This document shows positions 1-6,097 of a stretch of DNA of 7,761 nt, piece after piece. This DNA is from CAYWYR01 sp964462685. GTDB lineage: Bacteria; Bacteroidota; Ignavibacteria; Kapaibacteriales; UBA2268. A program made the translations under genes and the position numbers. The notes below the pieces were generated by a model. It saw only the letters and a list, made by a program, of their open reading frames with translations, had not been told where the DNA came from and did not search any database. Position 1 is the first letter of the stretch. Every line of letters begins with the position of its first letter. The stretch covers positions 1 through 7,761 of the forward strand of contig CAYWYR010000037.1 in the NCBI GenBank assembly GCA_964462685.1, written 5' to 3'.

Positions 1-27
1 ATTCTTCGCTTCGCTCAGAATGACAGG
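1..27. repeat. Dispersed intergenic repeat, copy 1 (possibly cut by window edge)
   Basis: The stretch begins ATTCTTCGCTTCGCTCAGAA and ends in TGACAGG. It has a terminal inverted repeat, ATTCT at 1-5 and AGAAT at 17-21, around a TCGCTTCGCT core. Motifs of this kind (ATTCTTCGCT..CGCTCAGAATGACA) are known as short, non-coding, dispersed repeats in many bacterial genomes, including Bacteroidota. It starts at base 1, so more of it may lie outside the window. A related, more diverged copy follows at 46-78 in the same orientation. It lies downstream of the btaA-like stop codon, a usual place for such elements. Its function is unknown; a role as a 3' mRNA structure is only inference. Confidence 0.55.
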
Positions 28-45
28 GCTTTGGCGCAAGCACTG

Positions 46-78
46 GATTCCTCGGCCTACGGAGCTCGGAATGACGGG
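46..78. repeat. Dispersed intergenic repeat, copy 2
   Basis: This stretch opens GATTCCTCGG and closes GCTCGGAATGACGGG, matching copy 1 at both ends (GATTCyTCG... and ...CTCrGAATGACrGG) with a different, longer middle. ATTCC at 47-51 pairs with GGAAT at 68-72, so it can also fold into a stem-loop. The conserved ends with a variable interior fit a family of structured intergenic repeats. It ends 24 bp before the stop codon of the neighbouring btaA-like gene, which reads towards it. Genome-wide copy number cannot be seen here. Confidence 0.5.
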
Positions 79-102
79 TGTTGGGCAATTGGCGTCCCGT
101 AA

Positions 103-1281
103 CTATAGTTTTTCTGCTAGGTGGAGCGAAGAGTATGTGCCTACCCTATCTTGCAGATGATGGGTAGCCACTTTTCCTCCATCGCTGTCGGACTGGATTT
201 CAAATATGTCTCGAACTGAGCTTTTTAGGCTGCTGATATCAAAGTGGGACGACCGGAACAGTATCTTGGCACTACTTGCGGTATGATGCACGATAGTGGG
301 AAAGGCGATGGAATCCCTTGCTTTATCGGAAAACCAATCTAAGCTATCAAGCAAGTTGACGTGGGTAAAACCCTCCCCTATTTTATCTGATATTTTATTA
401 TAATCTGTATTATAAATATCACCTTTCAATATCTCAAGTGAATTAATGCTTTTTTGTAGAATGCTGAAATTATCTTCCTTTAGATAATCGGGAGCTGAGT
501 AAACATATCCACCAAAAAAATAAACCTGCCAAAAGTAGTTTTCCTTTGCCGGTATGGTAGTGAATACGTGTCTCAGTTTTTCTTTGATAAATCCGAAAAT
601 ACCTTTTGGATATCTTTTTTTAATTGAAACGAGCTGTGTCTCAGGTACGCCAAGCATGGACATAGCGGAGTCAGAAGAAAGATATTTAACTAGTTTTTTA
701 CCGAAAAGGAGAGGTTCTACTTTATCTATGTAGATATTTTTCTGGGAGCCGATATCATCTGACTCGAAAAGCTCGTATATACTGTTCTCCAGACTTCCCT
801 TAATAATCTTTTCTCTGATCATTCGGGCTACAAAGCCAGCTGAACCCCGGTAGTAAAAGGATCGCCCTGATGAGAAAAAATTACTGATACTATGTGCGTA
901 CTTTTTTAGCCCAGGCTCAGGCAGCTCATCAATAAGTTTTTCAATATCAGCTAGTAGTTCTGGGTTTGTCCTGCCCTGCATGAAAAGTGATCTTAGCAGA
1001 TCGTACTCGCCATACCTGATAAGCTGCGCTTTTATGGCAAGCAAAGCACACTGATAAGGATTTTGATCTATAGCCGTAATAGATTCAGGGGTTTCATTCA
1101 GATAGTTGAGTACATTACATCCCGCCCCACCTATCTTTAGTATTCGGCTACTGGTATTGATATCCAACAGACCGAGATCTACCCGGGGATCTTCCCAAGA
1201 TGTATTATATATTAAAGAGTTAGAGGATATTCTGTTGAATACGGCTTTTGATACAGAGAACCTTCTGTTATGGGCTCTCAT
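103..1281 (-). CDS. btaA: BtaA-like (DUF3419) SAM:diacylglycerol 3-amino-3-carboxypropyltransferase
   Basis: Predicted 392-aa enzyme of the BtaA/DUF3419 family. Characterised BtaA proteins move the 3-amino-3-carboxypropyl group of S-adenosylmethionine to diacylglycerol, releasing methylthioadenosine and giving diacylglyceryl-homoserine, the precursor of the betaine lipid DGTS. Seen in the sequence: the family signature YNTSWEDPRVD (residues 25-35), a SAM-binding loop ILKIGGAGCNVLNYL (47-61) followed by the acidic-strand motif ITAIDQNPYQ (68-77), HVNLLDSLDW in the C-terminal half, and a C-terminal DRVGTYSSLHLAEK segment. The length of about 390 residues fits the family, and no signal peptide or TM segment is evident. 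The ATG lies 3 bp after the stop of the upstream cystathionine beta-synthase gene, so co-transcription is likely. No Shine-Dalgarno is visible. The partner N-methyltransferase btaB is not in the window, so the final lipid is uncertain. Family assignment is firm; exact substrate is inference. Confidence 0.82.
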   Translation of the reverse strand: MRAHNRRFSVSKAVFNRISSNSLIYNTSWEDPRVDLGLLDINTSSRILKIGGAGCNVLNYLNETPESITAIDQNPYQCALLAIKAQLIRYGEYDLLRSLFMQGRTNPELLADIEKLIDELPEPGLKKYAHSISNFFSSGRSFYYRGSAGFVARMIREKIIKGSLENSIYELFESDDIGSQKNIYIDKVEPLLFGKKLVKYLSSDSAMSMLGVPETQLVSIKKRYPKGIFGFIKEKLRHVFTTIPAKENYFWQVYFFGGYVYSAPDYLKEDNFSILQKSINSLEILKGDIYNTDYNKISDKIGEGFTHVNLLDSLDWFSDKARDSIAFPTIVHHTASSAKILFRSSHFDISSLKSSVRDIFEIQSDSDGGKVATHHLQDRVGTYSSLHLAEKL

Positions 1282-1284
1282 CTA

Positions 1285-2676
1285 TCAATAGCTACGTGTT
1301 TTCTGCATGTAGTTGAGCACATCGATATCAGTCAGTATATCTATTACTTTGCCTTCACGAGTTATCATAACCGTATTACCGCCGAGCAGTGCACTGGATA
1401 CTTTCTCGAGAAAATCGTTTTCATCGATTAGCTGTACATTCCGGCTCACACCTATCGTTATATTATCTGTAAGTGAATAATCACCGTCATATAATGGGCG
1501 AAGAATTTTTTCTTCGCTTACCACACCCAGAAGTTCGCCTTTACTATATATAGGTACTTGGGATATACCTTCTTTTTTCATCAGGTCAACGGCATCGCCT
1601 ACATTATTTTCATCTGTGAGGGTGAAAAGTTCTTGCTTGTTACGGCCGAGCTCTTTCATTGCCTCTTTTATCTGAACGTTGAATGAGTTATCGATATAGC
1701 CGTTGTCACGCATCCAGTCATCATTGAATATCTTACCAGTATAGCGGTTTCCGCTGTCGCATAAAATAACGATTATGCGTTCTGGTTTTTGGCCGTTTTT
1801 CATAAGTTTTTCAGCGTACTTAATAGCACCTACAACCGCTGCCCCTGCGCTACCCCCAGTGTAGATACCTTCTTTGGTAAGCAGCTGTCTTGTCATGATG
1901 AAGGATTCTTTGTCTTCGATCACCACGAAGTCATCTATTACGCTAAAGTCCAGATTGCTTGGGAAAATATCCTCGCCGATACCTTCGAGAACATAGCTGT
2001 GAGCTTCCACAACCTCGCCAGTTCTCCAGAATGGTTCTAATATTGAACCTACAATATCGACACCAACTACTTTAATATGGGGAGCATGATCTTTGAAGTA
2101 TTTACCAGTGCCTGAGATTGTACCCCCGGTACCCACACCGCACAGAAAAGTATCGAAGTCTCCGCCGGTCTGTTCAAGCAGCTCAGGGCCTGTTGATTTA
2201 TAATGGGCTTCCTGGTTATCGAGATTGTAATACTGATTAGCATAGAAGCTGTTAGGTGTTGTTTCAGCTAAGCGCTTTGCTACCGAATAGTATGATCTGG
2301 GGTCATCGGGCGCTACATTAGTCGGGGTAACTATTACTTTGGCACCGAACGCACGGAGATTATTTATCTTTTCTATAGACTGTTTATCGGGCAGAACGAA
2401 GATACATTTGTATCCGTGGACTGCAGCATACATAGCGAGGCCTACACCGGTATTGCCTGATGTACCCTCGATAATAGTCCCGCCGGGCTTGAGCTCACCT
2501 CTATCGATAGCCTTTTCGATTATATTCACCGCTATACGTTCCTTGATGGAACCGCCTGGGTTCATGTACTCAAGTTTCAGATATATATCGGATTCTATGT
2601 GCTGGGCTATATTGTTCAGTTTGATGATAGGTGTGTTCCCTATTACATCAACTACCGACTTGTTGAACTGCTTCAT
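1285..2676 (-). CDS. cbs: Cystathionine beta-synthase-type PLP enzyme with CBS-domain pair
   Basis: Predicted 463-aa fold-type II PLP enzyme that should condense serine (or an activated serine) with homocysteine to cystathionine, or act as a cysteine synthase. Seen: VIGNTP near the N-terminus (11-16), PLP-lysine motif GGSIKER with K45, the substrate-binding loop GTSGNTG (71-77), phosphate-binding loop GVGTGGTISG (180-189), EGIGEDIFP (231-239), GGSAG (274-278) and LCDSGNRYTGK (305-315). The NQEAHY and EGIGEDxxP features resemble cystathionine beta-synthases more than CysK/CysM. Residues about 343-400 and 405-460 form a tandem CBS (Bateman) module of the kind that binds adenosyl ligands in eukaryotic CBS. 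The N-terminus starts only 10 residues before VIGNTP, so the haem-binding extension of animal CBS is absent. The ATG is preceded by GGAG with a 5-nt spacer. It is the first gene of a two-gene unit with the btaA-like gene. Cysteine synthase activity cannot be excluded. Confidence 0.9.
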   Translation of the reverse strand: MKQFNKSVVDVIGNTPIIKLNNIAQHIESDIYLKLEYMNPGGSIKERIAVNIIEKAIDRGELKPGGTIIEGTSGNTGVGLAMYAAVHGYKCIFVLPDKQSIEKINNLRAFGAKVIVTPTNVAPDDPRSYYSVAKRLAETTPNSFYANQYYNLDNQEAHYKSTGPELLEQTGGDFDTFLCGVGTGGTISGTGKYFKDHAPHIKVVGVDIVGSILEPFWRTGEVVEAHSYVLEGIGEDIFPSNLDFSVIDDFVVIEDKESFIMTRQLLTKEGIYTGGSAGAAVVGAIKYAEKLMKNGQKPERIIVILCDSGNRYTGKIFNDDWMRDNGYIDNSFNVQIKEAMKELGRNKQELFTLTDENNVGDAVDLMKKEGISQVPIYSKGELLGVVSEEKILRPLYDGDYSLTDNITIGVSRNVQLIDENDFLEKVSSALLGGNTVMITREGKVIDILTDIDVLNYMQKTRSY

Positions 2677-2681
2677 TTTTT

Positions 2682-2685
2682 CTCC
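2682..2685 (-). promoter_or_regulatory. GGAG ribosome-binding site of the cbs gene
   Basis: On the minus strand GGAG is followed by five A residues and then the ATG at 2676. This supports the chosen start. It is the only clear Shine-Dalgarno-like site in front of any gene in the window; the other starts lack one, as is common in Bacteroidota. Confidence 0.55.
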
Positions 2686-2702
2686 GTGTGATTCGTCTGA
2701 TG

Positions 2703-2734
2703 CAAAACTAAACCATTAAAAGCTCAAATGCCAA
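2703..2734 (-). promoter_or_regulatory. Bacteroidota-type promoter candidate for the cbs-btaA unit
   Basis: Reading the minus strand, TAGTTTTG (2710 to 2703) matches the -7 consensus TAnnTTTG exactly. A TTG at 2734-2732 sits 21 bp upstream, within the usual spacing for the -33 element. A second TTG at 2727-2725 is too close. The inferred transcription start near 2697 would leave a leader of about 20 nt that contains the GGAG. This is a consensus match plus sensible geometry, with no experimental evidence. Confidence 0.5.
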
Positions 2735-2817
2735 TCATAGCCTTCGTATCGCTAATTTGATTCACCATTAAATTTCTGATTGATGTTGATGCAGGTAGCA
2801 AAAGGTAGGTTTTTTAC

Positions 2818-2825
2818 TATTTTTG
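2818..2825 (+). promoter_or_regulatory. TAnnTTTG -7 element candidate before the mechanosensitive channel gene
   Basis: TATTTTTG matches TAnnTTTG exactly on the plus strand. No TTG lies at the proper -33 distance; the nearest, at 2786-2788, is 29 bp upstream of the element. It ends only 4 bp before the ATG at 2830, so a transcript started here would begin around that codon and favour the in-frame ATG at 2851. Because the region is T-rich, a chance match is possible. Confidence 0.28.
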
Positions 2826-2829
2826 GTAG

Positions 2830-4707
2830 ATGGATAAAATCGGCAAATACATGATTTTTAGAAGAGCGTTAGTTTTTCTTGTTCTTTTTCTCGGCACTAA
2901 TATATACTCTCAGGATACTATTGACGGTTCAGATAGTACCGGCATATCGGATGTTGAGCAATTGAAAAGCAGTTTAAGAGAGTCTATCAGGCTTGCGGAC
3001 AGTTTAAGAACAGCTGATTCGGTAAGGAAGATAAGAATTCGCGAGATGATAAGGAGCGAATCCTTATCAGGTGATGAAGAAAGGGAAAGCCTACTTAAAG
3101 AGCTGGCCGAGCTTAAAAAGAGAGACTCTTTATCACTTCTGGCCGGCAGATCAAGAATAGACAGCCTTAAAGCCACTGGTTACGGGTATTCAGTGATGTT
3201 TCAGGAAGATTCTCTTTTCACTTTGTTCGAAGGTGTAGGCGCATATTCCGCAGAGGAAAGGTCAAAAGCTATCAGCGAGAGAATATCGGAGATAGCAGTT
3301 GATGAGAATTTCACGGGCAGGAATTTTTCAGTGGTGCCGGTTAGTTCTAATTTAGCAAGGGCTTATTATAGTAATAAGATACTATTTGCTGTTACATCAG
3401 AGGACTCTTACTGGGAGAGCGCGCCCCCCGATGTATTGGCCCAGATATATCTTGACAGGGTATCGGATCATGTAAGTGAGTACAACAGTTCATTTTCACT
3501 GATTTCCCTGGCTTTGGAAATTCTTTTAGCATTACTTGTGATAGCTACTGTTATAGCTGCGATTAAACTGGTTAACAGGGGTACTAACAAACTAACGGCC
3601 AAAACAGCATCTCTCGAAGGTACGTTTTTTACCGGTTTCTCATTCCGCGGCTATGAGCTTGTAAACGGTAATAGGCAGGTAAGTATATTACTGGCCGGTC
3701 TCAGGTTACTGAGGGTGGCAGTCCTGATATTCTTGTTTTATATATCTATACCGATTTTACTTTCTGTATTCCCGTGGACTCGCGGGTGGGCTGACAAACT
3801 TTTCGGCTATGTGCTTGATCCGCTGAGTGAAATAGGCATGGCATTGCTCAACTATATCCCGAATCTGATAACAATAGCGATAGTTTTCTTTTTGGTCAAG
3901 TCGCTAGTGAAGTTCCTGAAGTTTATCACATTGGAAATAGAGAAAGAGAATCTGAACCTTCCAGGATTTTATCCAGACTGGGCAAAACCGACTTTTAATA
4001 TCGTAAGGATACTGCTTTATGCTTATGCATTTGTGGTGATATTCAATTACCTGCCAGGCTCGGACTCCCAAGTATTCAAAGGGGTTACTGTGTTTCTGGG
4101 TGTACTTTTCTCGCTTGGTTCCTCATCGGCTATAGCAAACATGATAGCCGGCGTGGTTATAACATACATGAGACCCTATAGATTAGGCGATAGGGTTAAG
4201 ATAGGCGAGGTCACCGGTGATGTATTACAAAAGACGCTACTTGTTACCAGAATCAGGACCCCAAAGAACGAGGAGATAACGATACCAAACTCTCAGATAC
4301 TGAGCAATCATACAGTTAATTATACTTACTTTACTAAGAAGAACGAAAGCCCGGGCCTAGTTCTGCATTCCACTATCACCATAGGTTATGATGTGCCGTG
4401 GAGGAAAGTTCATGAAATGCTTATAGAGGCCGCCATTACCACCGAAGGAGTAAGCCCGGATACAAAGCCTTTTGTACTGCAGACCTCGCTGGATGATTTT
4501 TATGTTTCGTATCAGATAAACTGTTATACTTTTGAATCCACCGCTACGCCGAGAATATACTCTGAGCTTCATTCGAATATTCAGGATATATTCGCCAGGG
4601 AAGATATTGAGATAATGTCGCCGCATTACAGGGCGGAACGGGATGGATCTCAAATAACTATTCCACCAGGATTCAAACCGAACGAAAGTGAAGATGGCAA
4701 TCACTGA
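2830..4707 (+). CDS. MscS-family mechanosensitive ion channel with periplasmic N-terminal domain
   Basis: Predicted 625-aa inner-membrane channel of the small-conductance mechanosensitive (MscS) superfamily, expected to open under hypo-osmotic membrane tension and release solutes. Seen: a hydrophobic signal segment (about 8-24) with a likely cleavage after YSQ (about 28); a charged helical region rich in DSLR/DSLK repeats (48-115); a periplasmic segment with AEERSKAISERISEIA (141-156); TM helices near 224-246, 288-314, 335-358 and 390-408; the pore helix region 413-446 with FSLGSSSAIANMIAGVVI; then RPYRLGDRVKIGEVTGDV and RTPKNEEITIPNSQIL (about 474-491), the MscS beta-domain signature; and a cytoplasmic alpha/beta domain to the end. 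At 625 aa it is much longer than E. coli MscS (286 aa) and closer to the extended homologues. The gene is divergent from cbs and convergent with the receptor gene. The ATG at 2851 (residue 8) is a credible alternative start that still leaves a full signal peptide. Ion selectivity cannot be read from sequence. Confidence 0.9.
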   Translation: MDKIGKYMIFRRALVFLVLFLGTNIYSQDTIDGSDSTGISDVEQLKSSLRESIRLADSLRTADSVRKIRIREMIRSESLSGDEERESLLKELAELKKRDSLSLLAGRSRIDSLKATGYGYSVMFQEDSLFTLFEGVGAYSAEERSKAISERISEIAVDENFTGRNFSVVPVSSNLARAYYSNKILFAVTSEDSYWESAPPDVLAQIYLDRVSDHVSEYNSSFSLISLALEILLALLVIATVIAAIKLVNRGTNKLTAKTASLEGTFFTGFSFRGYELVNGNRQVSILLAGLRLLRVAVLIFLFYISIPILLSVFPWTRGWADKLFGYVLDPLSEIGMALLNYIPNLITIAIVFFLVKSLVKFLKFITLEIEKENLNLPGFYPDWAKPTFNIVRILLYAYAFVVIFNYLPGSDSQVFKGVTVFLGVLFSLGSSSAIANMIAGVVITYMRPYRLGDRVKIGEVTGDVLQKTLLVTRIRTPKNEEITIPNSQILSNHTVNYTYFTKKNESPGLVLHSTITIGYDVPWRKVHEMLIEAAITTEGVSPDTKPFVLQTSLDDFYVSYQINCYTFESTATPRIYSELHSNIQDIFAREDIEIMSPHYRAERDGSQITIPPGFKPNESEDGNH

Positions 4708-4733
4708 TGGCAAGTATTTTGAACCGGCCTTTA

Positions 4734-4745
4734 CCGCTATAGCGG
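4734..4745. other. 12-bp perfect palindrome in the convergent intergenic gap
   Basis: CCGCTATAGCGG lies in the 77-bp gap between the converging channel and receptor genes. As RNA it could form a 4-bp G/C stem with a TATA loop on either strand. No T-run follows on either strand, so it does not meet the intrinsic-terminator pattern. It could be a weak bidirectional 3' structure or chance. Nothing else recognisable is in the gap. Confidence 0.25.
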
Positions 4746-4784
4746 AATATCTTTGTTGGGGGCAGTATTATTTAACTTTTACGG

Positions 4785-5567
4785 TTAGAGTTTCTCGATT
4801 TCTTTTTTGATTTTTTTGAGGGCGTTTTTGCCTCCTAATCTCAATCCGTCTATCTTGTCAGCTTCGGTACTGCTTAGGTTATGGTAGTTTATCGTGTCAG
4901 CCTTCAGTACCATTTCCTCTAGGTTGGCTATTACTTCGCCTGAGAGAATGATCTTTGCTTCTTTATTCAACAGTCTTCGTTCTTCCAGTTCTCTGCTTGA
5001 AGGAGTTACTAATATAAAGTAGATCGCAATCACCAATAGCAATAAGGCTACTGTTGCTACACCTATCCTAAATGCTAGATCTAAAATAACCTGGTTGCTT
5101 CCATTTGCCAATACACCCACAAATCTGTTCATTTCTTTAAGAAAAACCCTTTGTTCTTCCGCCAGTCTTATTAGATCTTTTTCAGAAGCCGAGGAAAGGT
5201 CATCAGGGAAAAGATTGACGAATTTCCTGTAGTTGGCGTCAAGTGTTTGGAAATCAAGAATATATGCTCTATCAAGTTCTCCGATATTAAGATCTTGGTC
5301 ACCATTTAGAATCGCTCTGTGAGAGTTTTTGAAAAGCGTGATCTGGGCATCAAGGCTAGATGCTTCTGTAGGTGAGATATACTTTGACAAAAGAAACTCT
5401 TTAACGATAGACTGCGAAAGCATTCTTTGCTTTCCCGCTATGTTGATCAAAGTAGAGCTGTCATCTATTTTGGATATAGTATTGGAGTATATAAAATAAC
5501 TACCGATAATGGCGAGAGCCAGTGTACCGATAAGAACACTACCGAGAATCCTGTAATTTTTCTGCAT
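4785..5567 (-). CDS. Two-TM receptor with PilJ/NarX-like P-box sensor domain, no output domain
   Basis: Predicted 260-aa inner-membrane receptor. Seen: TM1 at about 7-27, a mostly helical periplasmic domain (28-165), TM2 at about 166-188, and a short charged cytoplasmic tail (189-260). Just after TM1 is INIAGKQRMLSQ (41-52), the signature of the type IV pili methyl-accepting transducer N-terminal (PilJ-type) domain, which resembles the P-box of the nitrate sensors NarX/NarQ. R48 aligns with the conserved P-box arginine. Such domains normally precede HAMP, kinase, cyclase or chemotaxis modules; here the tail is only about 72 residues, probably helical, with no H-box, ATPase, GGDEF or methyl-accepting hairpin. 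The gene ends at an ordinary TAA and runs into the convergent channel gene, so no hidden output domain follows. It lies 132 bp downstream of a kinase/regulator pair on the same strand and has its own promoter candidate. Domain call fairly firm; ligand and partner unknown. Confidence 0.78.
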   Translation of the reverse strand: MQKNYRILGSVLIGTLALAIIGSYFIYSNTISKIDDSSTLINIAGKQRMLSQSIVKEFLLSKYISPTEASSLDAQITLFKNSHRAILNGDQDLNIGELDRAYILDFQTLDANYRKFVNLFPDDLSSASEKDLIRLAEEQRVFLKEMNRFVGVLANGSNQVILDLAFRIGVATVALLLLVIAIYFILVTPSSRELEERRLLNKEAKIILSGEVIANLEEMVLKADTINYHNLSSTEADKIDGLRLGGKNALKKIKKEIEKL

Positions 5568-5597
5568 TGTTTTGATAGACCGTATTGATTAGCCGTG

Positions 5598-5605
5598 CAA
5601 ATATA
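5598..5605 (-). promoter_or_regulatory. TAnnTTTG -7 element candidate for the receptor gene
   Basis: Read on the minus strand (5605 to 5598) the sequence is TATATTTG, an exact match to the Bacteroidota -7 consensus. It lies 30 bp before the ATG at 5567, giving an inferred leader of about 25 nt. No TTG is found 17-23 bp upstream, so the -33 half is missing or weak. It suggests the receptor gene can be transcribed separately from the upstream kinase/regulator genes. Confidence 0.4.
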
Positions 5606-5663
5606 AGACGGTTATCGTAAAAATGATAGAATTCTTTAGGATTTGGTCAGTATAATCGAATGC

Positions 5664-5676
5664 AGGTGGGTCACCT
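5664..5676. other. Small inverted repeat between regulator and receptor genes
   Basis: AGGTG (5664-5668) and CACCT (5672-5676) form a 5-bp stem with a 3-nt loop. On the minus-strand transcript this follows the response-regulator stop by about 24 nt. No U-run follows, so it is at best a weak 3' structure or operator-like site and may be chance. The rest of the 132-bp gap shows only the promoter candidate nearer the receptor gene. Confidence 0.15.
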
Positions 5677-5699
5677 TATTGATGCATACCGATAGGGCC

Positions 5700-6092
5700 T
5701 CAACCCTCTATTTCATCGAGGATTTGTTTTAGCGTTGGAATCGAAAGAGGCTTGACTATATACTTGCTGACAATAGGTATCTTTTTTGCTCTTTCGACAT
5801 CCTCTGGGTTGATAGAGGAGCTGACAACGAATATCCTGACATTTTTTGGTAGCGGTATTTTTTGGAACTCTTCAAGAAAATGCCATCCGTCCATCTTAGG
5901 CATATTGATATCAAGGAAAATGATATCAGGTATGATAGTACCCCCTGTCACCAGGCCGTTCAGCATATCGTAGGCTTCTTCCCCGTCCTGAAATATCATA
6001 TAACCATTGCTGAAATTAGTCAGCTCCATCAACTTTTTGGTTCCGAATATAAAAATCGGATCATCATCGATAATACAAGTTATATCGACCAT
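5700..6092 (-). CDS. Single-domain response regulator (CheY/Rcp1-like receiver)
   Basis: Predicted 130-aa stand-alone receiver protein that should take a phosphoryl group from a histidine kinase, most likely the one encoded just upstream. Seen: the acidic cluster DDD at 9-11, phospho-acceptor D61 in FLDINMPKMDGW, the switch serine at S91/S92 in VVSSS, Y111 and the conserved K114-P115 pair. All key receiver residues are present. There is no DNA-binding or enzymatic output domain: the protein ends about 15 residues after KP. The DINMPKMDG and dGEEAYDML style resembles the Rcp1-type regulators that pair with PAS or phytochrome kinases. Its ATG is 5 bp after the kinase stop codon, so the two genes are probably co-transcribed and translationally close. 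Output would be by protein-protein interaction or a phosphorelay; the downstream target is not identifiable. Confidence 0.93.
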   Translation of the reverse strand: MVDITCIIDDDPIFIFGTKKLMELTNFSNGYMIFQDGEEAYDMLNGLVTGGTIIPDIIFLDINMPKMDGWHFLEEFQKIPLPKNVRIFVVSSSINPEDVERAKKIPIVSKYIVKPLSIPTLKQILDEIEG

Positions 6093-6097
6093 ATCTG

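Noticed and set aside
101..110. AACTATAGTT palindrome spanning the btaA-like stop codon
   Set aside because: A 10-bp AT-rich palindrome is likely by chance, and half of it is coding.
1789..2719. Open frames of 83 and 126 codons on the plus strand opposite the cbs gene
   Set aside because: Antisense to a strongly conserved PLP enzyme; the translations are low in recognisable structure and have no promoter or ribosome-binding site.
2677..2829. Riboswitch (for example SAM-binding) in front of the cbs-btaA unit
   Set aside because: The promoter candidate leaves a leader of only about 20 nt, too short for a riboswitch, and no long stem set is visible in the 153-bp gap.
4357..4713. 118-codon open frame on the minus strand opposite the end of the channel gene
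   Set aside because: It lies almost wholly antisense to the well-conserved MscS C-terminal domain, and its product shows no recognisable motif; a shadow of the real gene.
4693..4713. Direct repeat GATGGCAA at 4693-4700 and 4706-4713 across the channel stop codon
   Set aside because: Eight bases, two copies only, and no insertion between them; no sign of an attachment site or target duplication.
4734..4745. CCGCTATAGCGG as a bidirectional intrinsic terminator
   Set aside because: The stem is only 4 bp when looped and no T-run follows on either strand; kept only as a low-confidence palindrome.
4785..5567. Receptor as a frameshifted histidine kinase or chemotaxis transducer
   Set aside because: Only 77 bp of non-coding sequence separate its stop from the convergent channel gene, and no kinase or methyl-accepting motif is visible there in any frame.
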